Shown piece after piece: positions 18,130-27,286 of a stretch of 64,000 nt of DNA. The stretch is taken from contig NZ_LT992502.1 of the NCBI RefSeq assembly GCF_900324475.1, forward strand, positions 2,418,001-2,482,000. The letters run 5' to 3'. The notes beneath the pieces are model-generated. The model saw nothing but the letters and a program-made list of their open reading frames with translations, had not been told where the DNA came from and ran no database searches. A program made the translations under genes and the position numbers. Source of the stretch: Enterobacter bugandensis (GTDB lineage: Bacteria > Pseudomonadota > Gammaproteobacteria > Enterobacterales > Enterobacteriaceae). How positions within the stretch are numbered: the first letter of the stretch is position 1; the number at the start of each line of letters is the position of its first letter.

Positions 18130-19074
18130 TTACCCGACAGACAACTCCCCGCCTGCCGCCCGACGCAGCCAGGTTTGCAGCAGCTTGCCGTCTTCGGTCA
18201 TTTCTGAATCTGAGCGCACGCAGAGGTAATAATCGCGCCCGTCATCAATCGGTAAGTCAAATATCTTGACCAGCTCGCCGCTCTCAAGATATGGCGCAAT
18301 CAGCGGCTCACGCATGAGCGCACATCCCAGCCCTGCCTGAACGCCCGCCAGCGTCAACAGCCCGTCTTCAAACAGCGGGCCGCTGCGCCGGAGTGGACGT
18401 TTTACCCCCTGCAACAAAAACCACTGCGTCCAGCTCGTACGCTCTTCATCGTGCAGCAGCGGCATTTGCAGCAGCTGTTCAGGCGTGTCGATATGGCCAT
18501 GTACGCGCAAAAACGCGCGGCTGCACACCGGCACCATCTGGCCGGAAATCAGCTTTTCACTCTGATACCCCGCCCACTGCCCGTTACCAAAACGAATCGA
18601 CATATCCGACGCGTCGCTCAGATAGTTACGGTGATTGGCATACACCACATTGATCTCGGTTTGCGGATTGGCGCGCATGAACGCAGGCAAGCGCGGGATA
18701 AACCACCCCATACCAAAAAGCGGAATCAGGCTGATGGTGACCTGACGCGTTTGCGCCTGCTCCGCCAGGTGCTCCGTCGCCTGGCGCAACACGTTAAAGG
18801 CCGCTCGGATCGAGCGGTAATATTCCCGCCCGTGCTGGCTCAGCACCAGCCTGCGTCCCTGACGTTCCGTGAGCGGCATTTGCAGGTATCCTTCGAGTAC
18901 CTTGAGCTGATGGCTGACGGCCGACGGAGAGATATCCAGCTCCTGCGCGGCCAGCGTGACGCTCCCCAGCCTGGCGATGGCCTCGAATGCACGTACGGCC
19001 CGAAGCGGCGGATCGTTTGCCAGGCGGCTCTCTGCAAACGCCGTCAGGCTCACCAATTGTTCTGTTTTATTCAT
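18130..19074 (-). CDS. LysR-family regulator (GcvA-like), divergent from the ATC operon
   Basis: LysR-type transcriptional regulator of 314 residues. The winged helix-turn-helix (about residues 23-82) contains LGSVTLAAQELDISPSAVSHQ; the effector-binding domain follows with LRHEERTSW-like and GLGCALMREPL segments typical of the GcvA subgroup. It is transcribed divergently from the ABC/ATC hydrolase operon starting at 19245, the usual setting for a local activator that senses the imported compound or its product. The effector is unknown. The GcvA resemblance concerns fold only. Confidence 0.88.
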   Translation of the reverse strand: MNKTEQLVSLTAFAESRLANDPPLRAVRAFEAIARLGSVTLAAQELDISPSAVSHQLKVLEGYLQMPLTERQGRRLVLSQHGREYYRSIRAAFNVLRQATEHLAEQAQTRQVTISLIPLFGMGWFIPRLPAFMRANPQTEINVVYANHRNYLSDASDMSIRFGNGQWAGYQSEKLISGQMVPVCSRAFLRVHGHIDTPEQLLQMPLLHDEERTSWTQWFLLQGVKRPLRRSGPLFEDGLLTLAGVQAGLGCALMREPLIAPYLESGELVKIFDLPIDDGRDYYLCVRSDSEMTEDGKLLQTWLRRAAGGELSVG

Positions 19075-19151
19075 ATGTTGATTTCTTTAGGCTTTTTACC
19101 CAAAAGCAGGCATTAACTATTTTCATTTAAATCATAAACATAAAACAATAT

Positions 19152-19171
19152 TTATTTATCATAAGAAATAA
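19152..19171. promoter_or_regulatory. Putative LysR operator between the regulator and the ATC operon
   Basis: TTATTT-N8-AAATAA inverted repeat within the AT-rich divergent intergenic region (19075-19244), roughly 75-95 bases from either start codon. The symmetry and placement fit an LTTR box; nothing else supports it. Confidence 0.4.
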
Positions 19172-19244
19172 TAGATGCGTATTTTACAATTTTATTCATT
19201 TATTGGATGGTAGCCGCAGAACGAGCACTTTGCGGGAACAGACG

Positions 19245-20195
19245 TTGGATACACTCATACAACAACTGATCAACGGTGTGATGCTGGGAAGCATCTACGC
19301 GCTGATCGCGCTGGGCTATACCATGGTGTATGGCATTTTGCGCATTATTAACTTTGCCCACGGCGATATTCTGATGGTCGGCGCGCTCACCACGCTCTCC
19401 GCCATTAACGCCCTGAATACCACCTTCCTGCATATGCCGCTGCTGTTGCAGCTCGGCGTTGCCCTGATGATTGCCATGGCCGTGTGCGCCCTACTGGCCA
19501 TGGCCGTGGAGCGCTTTGCCTACCGTCGACTGCGCAACGCTCCGCGCCTGGCGCCGCTGATCTCGGGTATCGGCGTCTCCGTCCTGCTGCAAACCGTGGC
19601 GATGATTATCTGGACGCGCAACCCGCTGATGTTTCCGCAGATCTTGCCCATGGATCCGATTACCGTGACGTCAGGAAGTGAAATGCACCCTCCCGCCATC
19701 GTGACCGTTACCGGTATTGTCACCGTGGCGCTGGCGCTGGCGGTGATGACCGGGCTCTGGCTGCTGGTGGAATACACCCGCCTGGGGCGCGGCATGCGCG
19801 CCGTGGCGGAAAACCCGCGCGTGGCCACGCTGATGGGGGTTAACCCAAACGCCATTATCACCCTGACGTTTGCCATTGGCGGGGCGTTTGCCGCGCTGGC
19901 AGGCGTAATGATGGCCAGCAACTACGGTAACGCCAGCTTCTCGATGGGCTTTTTACCCGGGATCAAGGCCTTTACCGCCGCCGTGCTGGGGGGCATTGGC
20001 AACATTCGGGGTGCCATGATTGGCGGCATCCTGCTCGGCATTATCGAAGCGTTGGGCGCAGGCTACCTGGGTGAACTGACCCACGGTGTATTTGGCAGCA
20101 ACTATCAGGATGTCTTTGCCTTTATGGTGCTGATCCTGGTGCTGGTCTTCCGTCCGGCTGGCCTGCTGGGCGAGCGCGTAGCGCACAGGGCGTAA
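19245..20195 (+). CDS. Branched-chain-type ABC transporter permease, LivH-like
   Basis: First permease of a hydrophobic amino acid (HAAT) importer, 316 residues. The start segment LINGVMLGSIYALIALGYTMVYGILRIINFAHGD is diagnostic of LivH. The preferred start is TTG 19245 (MDTLIQQL), with GGGAA about eight bases upstream; the longer frame from TTG 19203 is not supported by conservation. It is the first gene of a seven-gene unit with gaps of only a few bases. The operon ends in two hydrolases acting on cysteine precursors, so a cyclic or carbamoylated amino acid is a likelier ligand than leucine. Confidence 0.88.
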   Translation: MDTLIQQLINGVMLGSIYALIALGYTMVYGILRIINFAHGDILMVGALTTLSAINALNTTFLHMPLLLQLGVALMIAMAVCALLAMAVERFAYRRLRNAPRLAPLISGIGVSVLLQTVAMIIWTRNPLMFPQILPMDPITVTSGSEMHPPAIVTVTGIVTVALALAVMTGLWLLVEYTRLGRGMRAVAENPRVATLMGVNPNAIITLTFAIGGAFAALAGVMMASNYGNASFSMGFLPGIKAFTAAVLGGIGNIRGAMIGGILLGIIEALGAGYLGELTHGVFGSNYQDVFAFMVLILVLVFRPAGLLGERVAHRA

Positions 20196-20203
20196 GGAAT
20201 ACC

Positions 20204-21310
20204 ATGACAACACTTCAAATTCAGGCCCCGGCGACGACGCGCAAATTCTGGTCAGGTATGAGCCTGTTCTGCCTCGCGCTGCTGATTGCACCCGTGGTGG
20301 CCACGCAGCTCGGCGGCAACTACTGGGTGCGCGTTATCGACTTCGCCCTGCTCTACATCATGCTGGCGCTCGGGCTCAATATTGTGGTCGGCTATACCGG
20401 CCTGCTGGACATGGGCTTTATCGCCTTTTACGCCGTCGGCGCCTACCTCGCGGCACTGATGGCCTCCCCACACCTGCTGGAGGTGTTTCCGATCCTCAGC
20501 GTCTGGTTCCCGGACGGGCTGCACACCTCGTATCTGCTTATTATTCCGCTGGCGGCCCTCGTGGCGGCAGTCTGCGGGATTTTACTCGGTGCGCCCACGC
20601 TGAAGCTGCGCGGGGACTACCTGGCGATAGTGACCCTCGGCTTTGGCGAAATTATCCGCATCCTGATGCGCAACCTCGACCGTCCGGTAAACATCACCAA
20701 CGGCGCAAAGGGCATTACCGGGGTGGATACGCTGAACCTGTTCGGCCTGAAGTTTAGCGGCGTCTACCACTGGTTTGGTTTCAAAGTGCCCGCCCTGTGG
20801 CTGTGGTACTACCTGCTGATGCTGGTGATTGTAGCGATTATTTTTGTCTGCCTGCGCCTGCAGCATTCCCGTATTGGCCGCGCCTGGCACGCCATCCGCG
20901 AGGATGAAGACGTGGCCCGCGCGATGGGCATCAACGTGCGTAACTATAAGCTGCTCGCCTTTGCGATGGGTGCCTCCTTTGGCGGCATAGCAGGTGCGCT
21001 TTTCGGCGCGTTTCAGGGCTTTGTCTCCCCGGAATCCTTCACGCTGCAGGAGTCCATTGCCGTACTGGCGATGGTGGTGCTGGGCGGTATGGGGCACATA
21101 CCGGGCGTGATCCTGGGCGCGGTACTGCTTACCGCCCTGCCGGAACTGCTGCGCAGCCAGGCAGCGCCGGTTCAGCAGGCGCTGTTCGGTACGGTACTGA
21201 TTGACCCGGAAGTGCTGCGCCAGCTGTTTTACGGTCTGGCACTGGTGCTGGTCATGCTGCTGCGCCCGTCAGGCCTCTGGCCGGTACGCCACAAGGGGAT
21301 GAAGGCATGA
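20204..21310 (+). CDS. Branched-chain-type ABC transporter permease, LivM-like
   Basis: Second permease subunit, 368 residues, about ten helices. The LivM signatures LNIVVGYTGLLDMGFIAFYAVGAYLAA and RIGRAWHAIREDEDVARAMGI are present, the latter being the cytoplasmic coupling segment. It starts eight bases after the LivH-like stop and its stop overlaps the LivG-like start by four bases. It pairs with the preceding gene to form the membrane channel. Confidence 0.9.
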   Translation: MTTLQIQAPATTRKFWSGMSLFCLALLIAPVVATQLGGNYWVRVIDFALLYIMLALGLNIVVGYTGLLDMGFIAFYAVGAYLAALMASPHLLEVFPILSVWFPDGLHTSYLLIIPLAALVAAVCGILLGAPTLKLRGDYLAIVTLGFGEIIRILMRNLDRPVNITNGAKGITGVDTLNLFGLKFSGVYHWFGFKVPALWLWYYLLMLVIVAIIFVCLRLQHSRIGRAWHAIREDEDVARAMGINVRNYKLLAFAMGASFGGIAGALFGAFQGFVSPESFTLQESIAVLAMVVLGGMGHIPGVILGAVLLTALPELLRSQAAPVQQALFGTVLIDPEVLRQLFYGLALVLVMLLRPSGLWPVRHKGMKA

Positions 21311-22074
21311 GCCTGTTAACCGTACGCAACATGTCAAAACGCTTCGGCGGGCTGACTGCCGTAGATGACGTTTCGATTACCGTGAACAGAGGGGAAATCT
21401 ACGGGCTGATTGGCCCCAACGGCGCGGGAAAAACCACCTGCTTTAACCTGATCACCGGGCTTTATCCGGCGGACAGCGGTGAGTTTTCGATTGCCGATAA
21501 GCCCTACTTCCCAAAGCACATAGAGAAAGTCACCGCCGCCGGGATTGCCCGCACCTTTCAGAACGTGCGCCTCTTCAACGAGATGTCGGTGCTGGAAAAC
21601 GTGATGGTGGGCCGCCACGTGCGCACCCGTAACGGCCTGTGGGCCGCGCTGAGCCGCCATAAACGCGCCCGCGACGAAGAGAAGCAGACCCGCGAGCTGG
21701 CCTGGCACTGGCTGGACTATACCGGCATTGCGCAGTTCGCCCACTATCGCGCCTGCGATCTGGCCTATGGTCATCAGCGTCGCCTTGAAATCGCCCGCGC
21801 GCTGGCGACGGATCCGCTGCTGCTGGCGCTGGACGAGCCCGCCGCAGGAATGAACGCGGCGGAAAAAGTGGCGCTCGGCGAGCTGCTCATCCGCATCCGC
21901 GATGACGGCAAAACCCTGCTGATGATTGAACATGACGTCAAGCTGGTGATGGGCATCTGCGATCGCCTGACGGTGCTTGATTACGGTAAAACGCTCGCCA
22001 GCGGTACGCCGGAAAGCGTGCGGCGCGACCCGGCAGTGATCGCCGCCTGGCTTGGAGGTAACGCCCATGACTGA
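21307..22074 (+). CDS. Branched-chain-type ABC transporter ATPase, LivG-like
   Basis: ATP-binding subunit of 255 residues. Walker A GPNGAGKTT (about 39-47), Q-loop in ARTFQNVRLF, signature region LAYGHQRRLEIARAL and Walker B LLALDEPAAGMN are all present. The signature LAYGHQ is the LivG variant of LSGGQ. Coupled to the permease upstream (ATGA overlap) and to LivF downstream (eight-base overlap). Confidence 0.92.
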   Translation: MSLLTVRNMSKRFGGLTAVDDVSITVNRGEIYGLIGPNGAGKTTCFNLITGLYPADSGEFSIADKPYFPKHIEKVTAAGIARTFQNVRLFNEMSVLENVMVGRHVRTRNGLWAALSRHKRARDEEKQTRELAWHWLDYTGIAQFAHYRACDLAYGHQRRLEIARALATDPLLLALDEPAAGMNAAEKVALGELLIRIRDDGKTLLMIEHDVKLVMGICDRLTVLDYGKTLASGTPESVRRDPAVIAAWLGGNAHD

Positions 22075-22786
22075 ATTACTGAAGGTAGAACGTCTGGACG
22101 TGCATTACGGCGGCATTCAGGCCGTACGCGATGTCTCCTTTACCCTGCACGAGGGCGAACAGGCTACGCTGATCGGCGCTAACGGCGCGGGGAAAAGCTC
22201 CACCGTGCGCGCCATTACCGGGCTGGAAAGCTTTAGCGGCAGTATTGAATTCAACGGTAAGCCGGTCCGTAAACAGAGCCCGGAGACCCTGCTTCGTGAC
22301 GGGCTGGTCATGGTCCCGGAGGGCCGCGGGATCTTCTCCCGCATGACGGTACTGGAAAACCTGCAGATGGGCGCCTGGCTAAGACGTGACACTGTCACCA
22401 TTAAGCGCGAGATGAACGAGATTTTCGAACGTTTCCCGCGTCTGGGCGAGCGCCAGCATCAGCTTGCCGGGCTGCTGTCCGGCGGCGAGCAACAGCTGCT
22501 GGCCCTTAACCGCGCCCTCCTCAGCCGCCCGCGCCTGCTGATCCTCGACGAGCCGTCGATGGGCCTTGCCCCGAAGATGGTCGAGAACATATTTGCCGTT
22601 ATCGCCGGGCTGCGCGAGCGCGGCGTCGCCCTGCTGCTGATCGAACAAAACGCCCGGCTCGCGCTGGAAGTGACCGACAGCGCATGGGTGATGGACAGCG
22701 GCAGCATTGTTCATCATGGCGAATCGACAGCACTGCTTCACGACGACCAGATTGCACACATTTATTTGGGCGAAATGCCCGTTTAA
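22067..22786 (+). CDS. Branched-chain-type ABC transporter ATPase, LivF-like
   Basis: Second ATP-binding subunit, 239 residues. Walker A GANGAGKSS, signature LLSGGEQQLLALNRAL and Walker B LLILDEPSMGLAP follow the LivF pattern. The start ATG 22067 (MTELLKVERLD) has a GGAGG site six to ten bases upstream and overlaps the LivG-like gene. It forms a heterodimer with the preceding ATPase. Confidence 0.92.
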   Translation: MTELLKVERLDVHYGGIQAVRDVSFTLHEGEQATLIGANGAGKSSTVRAITGLESFSGSIEFNGKPVRKQSPETLLRDGLVMVPEGRGIFSRMTVLENLQMGAWLRRDTVTIKREMNEIFERFPRLGERQHQLAGLLSGGEQQLLALNRALLSRPRLLILDEPSMGLAPKMVENIFAVIAGLRERGVALLLIEQNARLALEVTDSAWVMDSGSIVHHGESTALLHDDQIAHIYLGEMPV

Positions 22787-22814
22787 CCACATCAGCCAAC
22801 ATCAGGGAAATACA

Positions 22815-23972
22815 ATGAAAACAGTAAAAATCAGTGCGCTCAGCGCCGCTATTCTGCTCGGCGGTCTTGCCTCAACGTCCTCGTGGGCCGCCGACGGCGA
22901 AACCGTGGTTATCGGTCTGGCAGGCCCGCTCACCGGCCCGTCCGCCCGTATCGGGAAAGATCTGCAGAACGGCGCGCAGCTGGCCATCGACGACATTAAC
23001 AAGCAGCAGCCGACCATCGGCGGCAAAGCGGTCACCTTCAAACTGCAGTCCGAAGACGATCAGTCTGACCCGCGCACTGCCGTAGCCGTCGCGCAGCGTC
23101 TGGTGGACAGCGATGTGGCGGGCGTGGTCGGCCACTGGAACACCGGCACCAGCATTCCAGCGGCCCGCGTTTATCACGATGCCGGCATCGCCCAGGTGGC
23201 ACCGGTCGCGACCGGTCACGCCTATACGCAACAAGGTTTTGATACCAGCTTCCGCGTGATGGGACACGACGATGACGGCGGCCAGCTCGCCGGTCAGTAC
23301 GCGGTTAACACCCTGAAAGCCAAACGCATTGCGGTAATCGACGACCGTACCGCCTTCGGTCAGGGGCTTGCAGACCAGTTTATTAAATCGCTGGAAGCCC
23401 AGGGCGTGAAAATTGTCGACCGTCAGTACGTGGATGACAAAACGGTCGATTTCAGCGCCGTGCTGACCGCCATCCGCAGTAAAAACGCCGATCTGATCTT
23501 CTTCGGCGGCGTCGACAGCCAGGCCGCACCGCTGGCTCGCCGCATTAAACAGCTGGGCATGAATGCCACGCTGATGGGCGCAGGCGGATTCGTCAGCCAG
23601 ACGTTCCTGAAGCTGGCGCAGAAAGAAGGCGAAGGCGTTGTGGCGCTGGAGCCGGGCCTGCCCGTTGACCAGATGCCGGGTGGAAAGGCATTCGAACAGG
23701 CCTACCAGGCCCGCTACCACACCCATATCGAACTGCACGCCCCGTTCGCCTATGACGCCACCCGCGTGCTGGTTGCGGCGATGGAAAAAGCAGACTCCGT
23801 TGAGCCATCAGACTATCTGCCCGCCCTGCGCGCCATCAGCTATTCCGGCGTTACCGGACAGATCGCGTTTGATAAAGAGGGCAACCTGAAATCGCCGTCG
23901 TTCACGGTCTATAAGGTTGTCGACGGCAAATGGCAGCCGCAGACCGTGCTGGGCGGCGCAAAAGCGAAGTAA
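22815..23972 (+). CDS. LivK-type periplasmic substrate-binding protein
   Basis: Exported binding protein of 385 residues; signal peptide MKTVKISALSAAILLGG with cleavage near SWA before ADGETVVIG. The type I fold signatures are IGLAGPLTGPSARIGKDLQNGAQLAIDD-like text near residues 33-60, VVGHWNTGTSIPA and DLIFFGGVDSQAAPLARR. Start ATG 22815 follows an AGGGAAA site. It is the receptor of the transporter encoded just upstream. Position between the ATPases and the two hydrolases argues that the ligand is an ATC-like cysteine precursor, but specificity residues cannot be assigned from sequence alone. Confidence 0.9.
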   Translation: MKTVKISALSAAILLGGLASTSSWAADGETVVIGLAGPLTGPSARIGKDLQNGAQLAIDDINKQQPTIGGKAVTFKLQSEDDQSDPRTAVAVAQRLVDSDVAGVVGHWNTGTSIPAARVYHDAGIAQVAPVATGHAYTQQGFDTSFRVMGHDDDGGQLAGQYAVNTLKAKRIAVIDDRTAFGQGLADQFIKSLEAQGVKIVDRQYVDDKTVDFSAVLTAIRSKNADLIFFGGVDSQAAPLARRIKQLGMNATLMGAGGFVSQTFLKLAQKEGEGVVALEPGLPVDQMPGGKAFEQAYQARYHTHIELHAPFAYDATRVLVAAMEKADSVEPSDYLPALRAISYSGVTGQIAFDKEGNLKSPSFTVYKVVDGKWQPQTVLGGAKAK

Positions 23973-23989
23973 CGCAGCGAGGCAATGTG

Positions 23990-24472
23990 ATGAGTGATAA
24001 TAATGAGCTGGGCATTCTCGCCCGCCGCAAAATTGAAGCTGAAATTATTAAGCCAATTTATGAAATCCTGGTGCGCGAGATAGGGAAAGCCCGCGCCCAG
24101 GCGGTGATTGGCGAAGCCATTGAGCAGGCCGCGATTGATGCTGGTAAAGGGTTTGCCAGCAAAGAACCCAACGGCGCGAACATCAAGAGCTTTATCGCCC
24201 TGCAGTATCTGTGGGAGAAAGATAACGCCCTGGACGTGAAGGTGATCGACGCTGACGACCAGCAGTACAACTACAACGTAACCCGCTGTCGCTACGCGGA
24301 GATGTACCACGAGATGGGGCTGGGCGAGATTGGTCATCTGCTCTCCTGCGCGCGCGATGAGAAATTCATCGTTGGCTATGCGCCGGACGTAGAGCTAACC
24401 CGCACCACGACCATTATGCAGGGCGGTGCGTGCTGTGATTTCCGCTACCGCAGCGGTAAGGACAAGCCATGA
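23990..24472 (+). CDS. L-2-amino-thiazoline-4-carboxylate (ATC) hydrolase family protein
   Basis: Cytoplasmic protein of 160 residues that fits the ATC hydrolase family (Pseudomonas AtcB), which opens the thiazoline ring of L-ATC to give N-carbamoyl-L-cysteine. Landmarks are the helical N-terminus with GKARAQAVIGEAIEQAA, the YNVTRCRYAEMYHEMGLGEIGHLLSC segment (split here for length) and TRTTTIMQGGACCDFRYR near the end; the conserved Cys and His residues of the last two motifs are present. The next gene encodes an N-carbamoyl amino acid amidohydrolase-type protein and overlaps it by four bases, reproducing the AtcB-AtcC order of function. Family assignment rests on motif recall, not on a search. 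Confidence 0.82.
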   Translation: MSDNNELGILARRKIEAEIIKPIYEILVREIGKARAQAVIGEAIEQAAIDAGKGFASKEPNGANIKSFIALQYLWEKDNALDVKVIDADDQQYNYNVTRCRYAEMYHEMGLGEIGHLLSCARDEKFIVGYAPDVELTRTTTIMQGGACCDFRYRSGKDKP

Positions 24473-25695
24473 TCCGCGTCAACGCCGAACGGCTGTGGTC
24501 AACGCTTGAGATGATGGCGCAGATCGGCGGCACGCCCGCCGGTGGCGTCACCCGTCTGGCACTGAGCGAGGAAGATCGTATTGCGCGTAACCTGCTGCGC
24601 GACTGGGCGCTGGACGCCGGTTTTACCTGTGACGTCGACAGCATGGGCAATATGTTTATCCGCCGCGCGGGGAAAAACCCGCAACTCGCGCCGGTCATGA
24701 CCGGTTCGCACGTGGATACCCAGCCGCTGGGAGGGAACTACGACGGGGTTTACGGCGTGCTGGCCGGGCTGGAGCTGCTGCGCACCCTCAATGACCATCA
24801 CCTTGAGACGGAGCGTGACATCGTGCTGGTCAACTGGACCAACGAAGAAGGCGCGCGCTTTGCGCCAGCCATGCTCGCTTCAGGGGTCTGGACGGGGCAA
24901 TTTAGCGAAGCATACGCCCACGCCCGCGCGGATAGCGACGGTATCAGCGTGGGTGAAGCGCTGGAAAGCATCGGCTACCGGGGTGAAGCCCCTGCCCGCG
25001 CGTTTCCGGTTCACGCCTGCTACGAGCTGCACATCGAACAGGGCCCGATTCTGGAAGACGAAGCCCTGGATATCGGGTTAGTCCGCGCGGCAATGGGCCA
25101 GCGCTGGTTTACCCTGACGCTGGACGGGTTTGCCGCCCACGCGGGCACTACGCCGATGCACAGCCGACGCGATGCGCTGACCGCGTTCTCGGAGCTGGCG
25201 CTGAAGGTGGAGGAGATTGGCTATCGGCACGCGCCGGACGGACGTGCGACCATCGGTATGGCGCAGGTTACGCCAAACTCGCGCAACGTCGTGCCGTCTC
25301 GGGTGGTCTGCAGCGTGGAGTTTCGTCATCCGGCGCTGACGGCACTGGAAGCCATGGAGGCGGCGCTGCATAAGGTGGCTGAAAGCCTGAGCCTGCGCGG
25401 GGTGGCGGCTGTCGTTGAACGCATTTTTGACTACGCCCCCATCGCTTTTGATGCCGAATGTCTGGCCCGCACGGAGAAGGCCGTGGCGGAACTGGGCTAC
25501 TCGGCGAAACCGATGGTCTCCGGCGCGGGACATGACGCCTGCTATGTCAGTAAAATTGCCCCTGCCAGCATGATTTTTATCCCCTGCGTGAAGGGCATCA
25601 GCCATAACGAAGCGGAAAGGATCCTGCCAGAGTGGTCGGAGAAAGGGGCGAACGTGCTGTTGCACAGCGTCCTGTCCGCGGCCCAGGAAAAATAA
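24469..25695 (+). CDS. M20-family N-carbamoyl-L-amino acid amidohydrolase (AtcC-like)
   Basis: Zn-dependent amidohydrolase of 408 residues in the hydantoinase/carbamoylase branch of M20. Metal-binding residues are visible: His81 in GSHVDTQP, Asp92 in GGNYDGVYG, Glu126-Glu127 in WTNEEGARF, His188 in ELHIEQGP and His379 in GISHNEAE. The dimerisation-domain motif GFAAHAGTTPM is present. With the ATC hydrolase upstream it should release CO2 and ammonia from N-carbamoyl-L-cysteine to give L-cysteine; allantoate or ureidopropionate amidohydrolases belong to the same fold and remain possible. It is the last gene of the operon, followed by a REP element. Confidence 0.85.
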   Translation: MIRVNAERLWSTLEMMAQIGGTPAGGVTRLALSEEDRIARNLLRDWALDAGFTCDVDSMGNMFIRRAGKNPQLAPVMTGSHVDTQPLGGNYDGVYGVLAGLELLRTLNDHHLETERDIVLVNWTNEEGARFAPAMLASGVWTGQFSEAYAHARADSDGISVGEALESIGYRGEAPARAFPVHACYELHIEQGPILEDEALDIGLVRAAMGQRWFTLTLDGFAAHAGTTPMHSRRDALTAFSELALKVEEIGYRHAPDGRATIGMAQVTPNSRNVVPSRVVCSVEFRHPALTALEAMEAALHKVAESLSLRGVAAVVERIFDYAPIAFDAECLARTEKAVAELGYSAKPMVSGAGHDACYVSKIAPASMIFIPCVKGISHNEAERILPEWSEKGANVLLHSVLSAAQEK

Positions 25696-25726
25696 ACCGG
25701 GTGGCGCGGCTCGGACAACCGCGCCC

Positions 25727-25760
25727 GTAGGCCCGGTAAGCGCAGCGCCACCGGGCGTGT
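25727..25760. repeat. REP element between the ATC operon and smvA
   Basis: GTAGGCCCGGTAAGCGCAGC continuing to GCCACCGGGC, a classical REP palindrome. It lies between the 3' ends of two convergent units. Confidence 0.8.
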
Positions 25761-25761
25761 T

Positions 25762-27249
25762 TTAAGGCTTCGGCACCTTCGCCAGGCTAAACCAGATCCC
25801 CACTGCCAGCAACAGCAGCATTCCGCCCGCACTCCCCAGCGCCACGCTGTGGGAGGTAATAAACGCACTTTTCGCCGCCTCAATCACCGGCTCCGCGAGG
25901 GACGGCGTCAGCTCCTGCGCCACCTTCATCGCTTCACCAATGGATGACGAGGCTTTATCGACGAGCGAGGCATTCAGCCCCTGCGGCAGGTCAATGGACG
26001 CCGAGAAGCTGCGGGTCAACAGCAGACCGAAAATGGCGATCCCCAGCCCGGCGCCCAGTTCATAGGACATGGTTTCAATCGCTCCTGCGGCAGCGGCTTT
26101 CTCCTTCGGCGCGGCAGCCATAATGGCGGAGGTCGAGGCCAGCAGCGCGCTTGCGGCGCTAAAGCCAAGCAGCACCATCAGCCCCCACGCCTGCCACTGC
26201 TGCGTACTGAAGTCGAGCATCGACAGGCCGATGAAGCTGACGGCGCTGAGCCCCATCCCCCCGGCAGCGACAATGCGCAGCCCCAGGCGGCCCACCAGCA
26301 CACCGGCAATCGGCCCGCTGAATCCGCTTGCCACCATCACCGGGAGCATAAACATGCCCGCCTCGAACGGCGTAAAGCCGTGGACAAACTGTAGCTCCTG
26401 CGCCATCAGCAGCTCAAACCCGACCAGGGCAATCATGGCGGTCATCGCCATTACCACGCCGCTCAGAATGATGCGATGGCAGAACAGGCGCATATCGATC
26501 ATCGGCACGCGGGCGCGCAGCTGGATGCGCACAAAAATAAACAGCATTACGGCACCCGTGAGCAAGGTACACGCCACCAGCCACGGCGACATAACGCCTT
26601 TTAGCGCGGTTTTGGCACTGTAGACCAGCAGCAAAATCGCCACAATCAGCATGATGGCATGACTGATATTCAGCGGCTGCTCCGGTCGGCCCTGCTGACG
26701 GGGCACAAAACGCGCGGCCAGCGACACCACTACCAGCACAATCGGCACGTTGATTAAAAACACCGATCCCCAGTAAAAATGCTCGAGCAACATACCGCCA
26801 ATCAGCGGACCAAACGCCGCCCCGCCGGAACCCACTGCCGCCCAGACGCCGAGCGCGATGTTGCGATCTTTCGCGTCGGTAAACAGCGTGCGGATCCCCG
26901 CAAGCGTAGCCGGAATGATCATTGCCGCACCGATCGCCAGCGAGGCGCGCGCCGCTATCAGCCACCCTGCCGACGGTGCAAACGCGGCCGCCAGGGACGA
27001 CAGGCCAAACAGCGTGCTGCCGATCATCAGCAAGCGTTTAAAGCCAATGCGGTCACCCAGGGCACCCATCGGCAGCACCATCCCCGCCATCACCAGCGAG
27101 TAAATATCAATGATCCACAACAATTCGTTACCGCTGGCACCCAGCGTCATGCTCAATGTCGGCGCCGCCACGTGCAGCACCGTCGCGTCAATCGCCACCG
27201 GGATGTACACCAGCACGATAATTACTAACGCTAACCACTGACGAAACAT
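25762..27249 (-). CDS. smvA: SmvA methyl viologen / cationic biocide efflux MFS transporter
   Basis: DHA2-family (14-helix) major facilitator exporter of 495 residues in the inner membrane. It matches Salmonella SmvA over its whole length, including VAIDATVLHVAAPTLS, LWIIDIYSLVMAGMVLPMG and the motif ALGDRIGFKRLL. It extrudes quaternary ammonium-type compounds; in Klebsiella and related species raised smvA expression lowers chlorhexidine and octenidine susceptibility. The start MFRQWLAL (27249), with AAAGGAA upstream, aligns with SmvA; the longer frame to 27279 runs into the operator. It is divergent from the TetR gene smvR, its likely repressor. Confidence 0.94.
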   Translation of the reverse strand: MFRQWLALVIIVLVYIPVAIDATVLHVAAPTLSMTLGASGNELLWIIDIYSLVMAGMVLPMGALGDRIGFKRLLMIGSTLFGLSSLAAAFAPSAGWLIAARASLAIGAAMIIPATLAGIRTLFTDAKDRNIALGVWAAVGSGGAAFGPLIGGMLLEHFYWGSVFLINVPIVLVVVSLAARFVPRQQGRPEQPLNISHAIMLIVAILLLVYSAKTALKGVMSPWLVACTLLTGAVMLFIFVRIQLRARVPMIDMRLFCHRIILSGVVMAMTAMIALVGFELLMAQELQFVHGFTPFEAGMFMLPVMVASGFSGPIAGVLVGRLGLRIVAAGGMGLSAVSFIGLSMLDFSTQQWQAWGLMVLLGFSAASALLASTSAIMAAAPKEKAAAAGAIETMSYELGAGLGIAIFGLLLTRSFSASIDLPQGLNASLVDKASSSIGEAMKVAQELTPSLAEPVIEAAKSAFITSHSVALGSAGGMLLLLAVGIWFSLAKVPKP

Positions 27250-27272
27250 AAATTTCCTTTTCATTTTAAACA

Positions 27273-27286
27273 TGGACACATGTCCA
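27273..27286. promoter_or_regulatory. Putative SmvR operator in the smvA-smvR intergenic region
   Basis: Perfect inverted repeat TGGACA-CA-TGTCCA, 24 bases before the smvA start and 80 before smvR. A further TGTCCA half-site lies at 27316-27321. Palindromes of this type between divergent efflux and TetR genes are usual operators. Confidence 0.65.
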
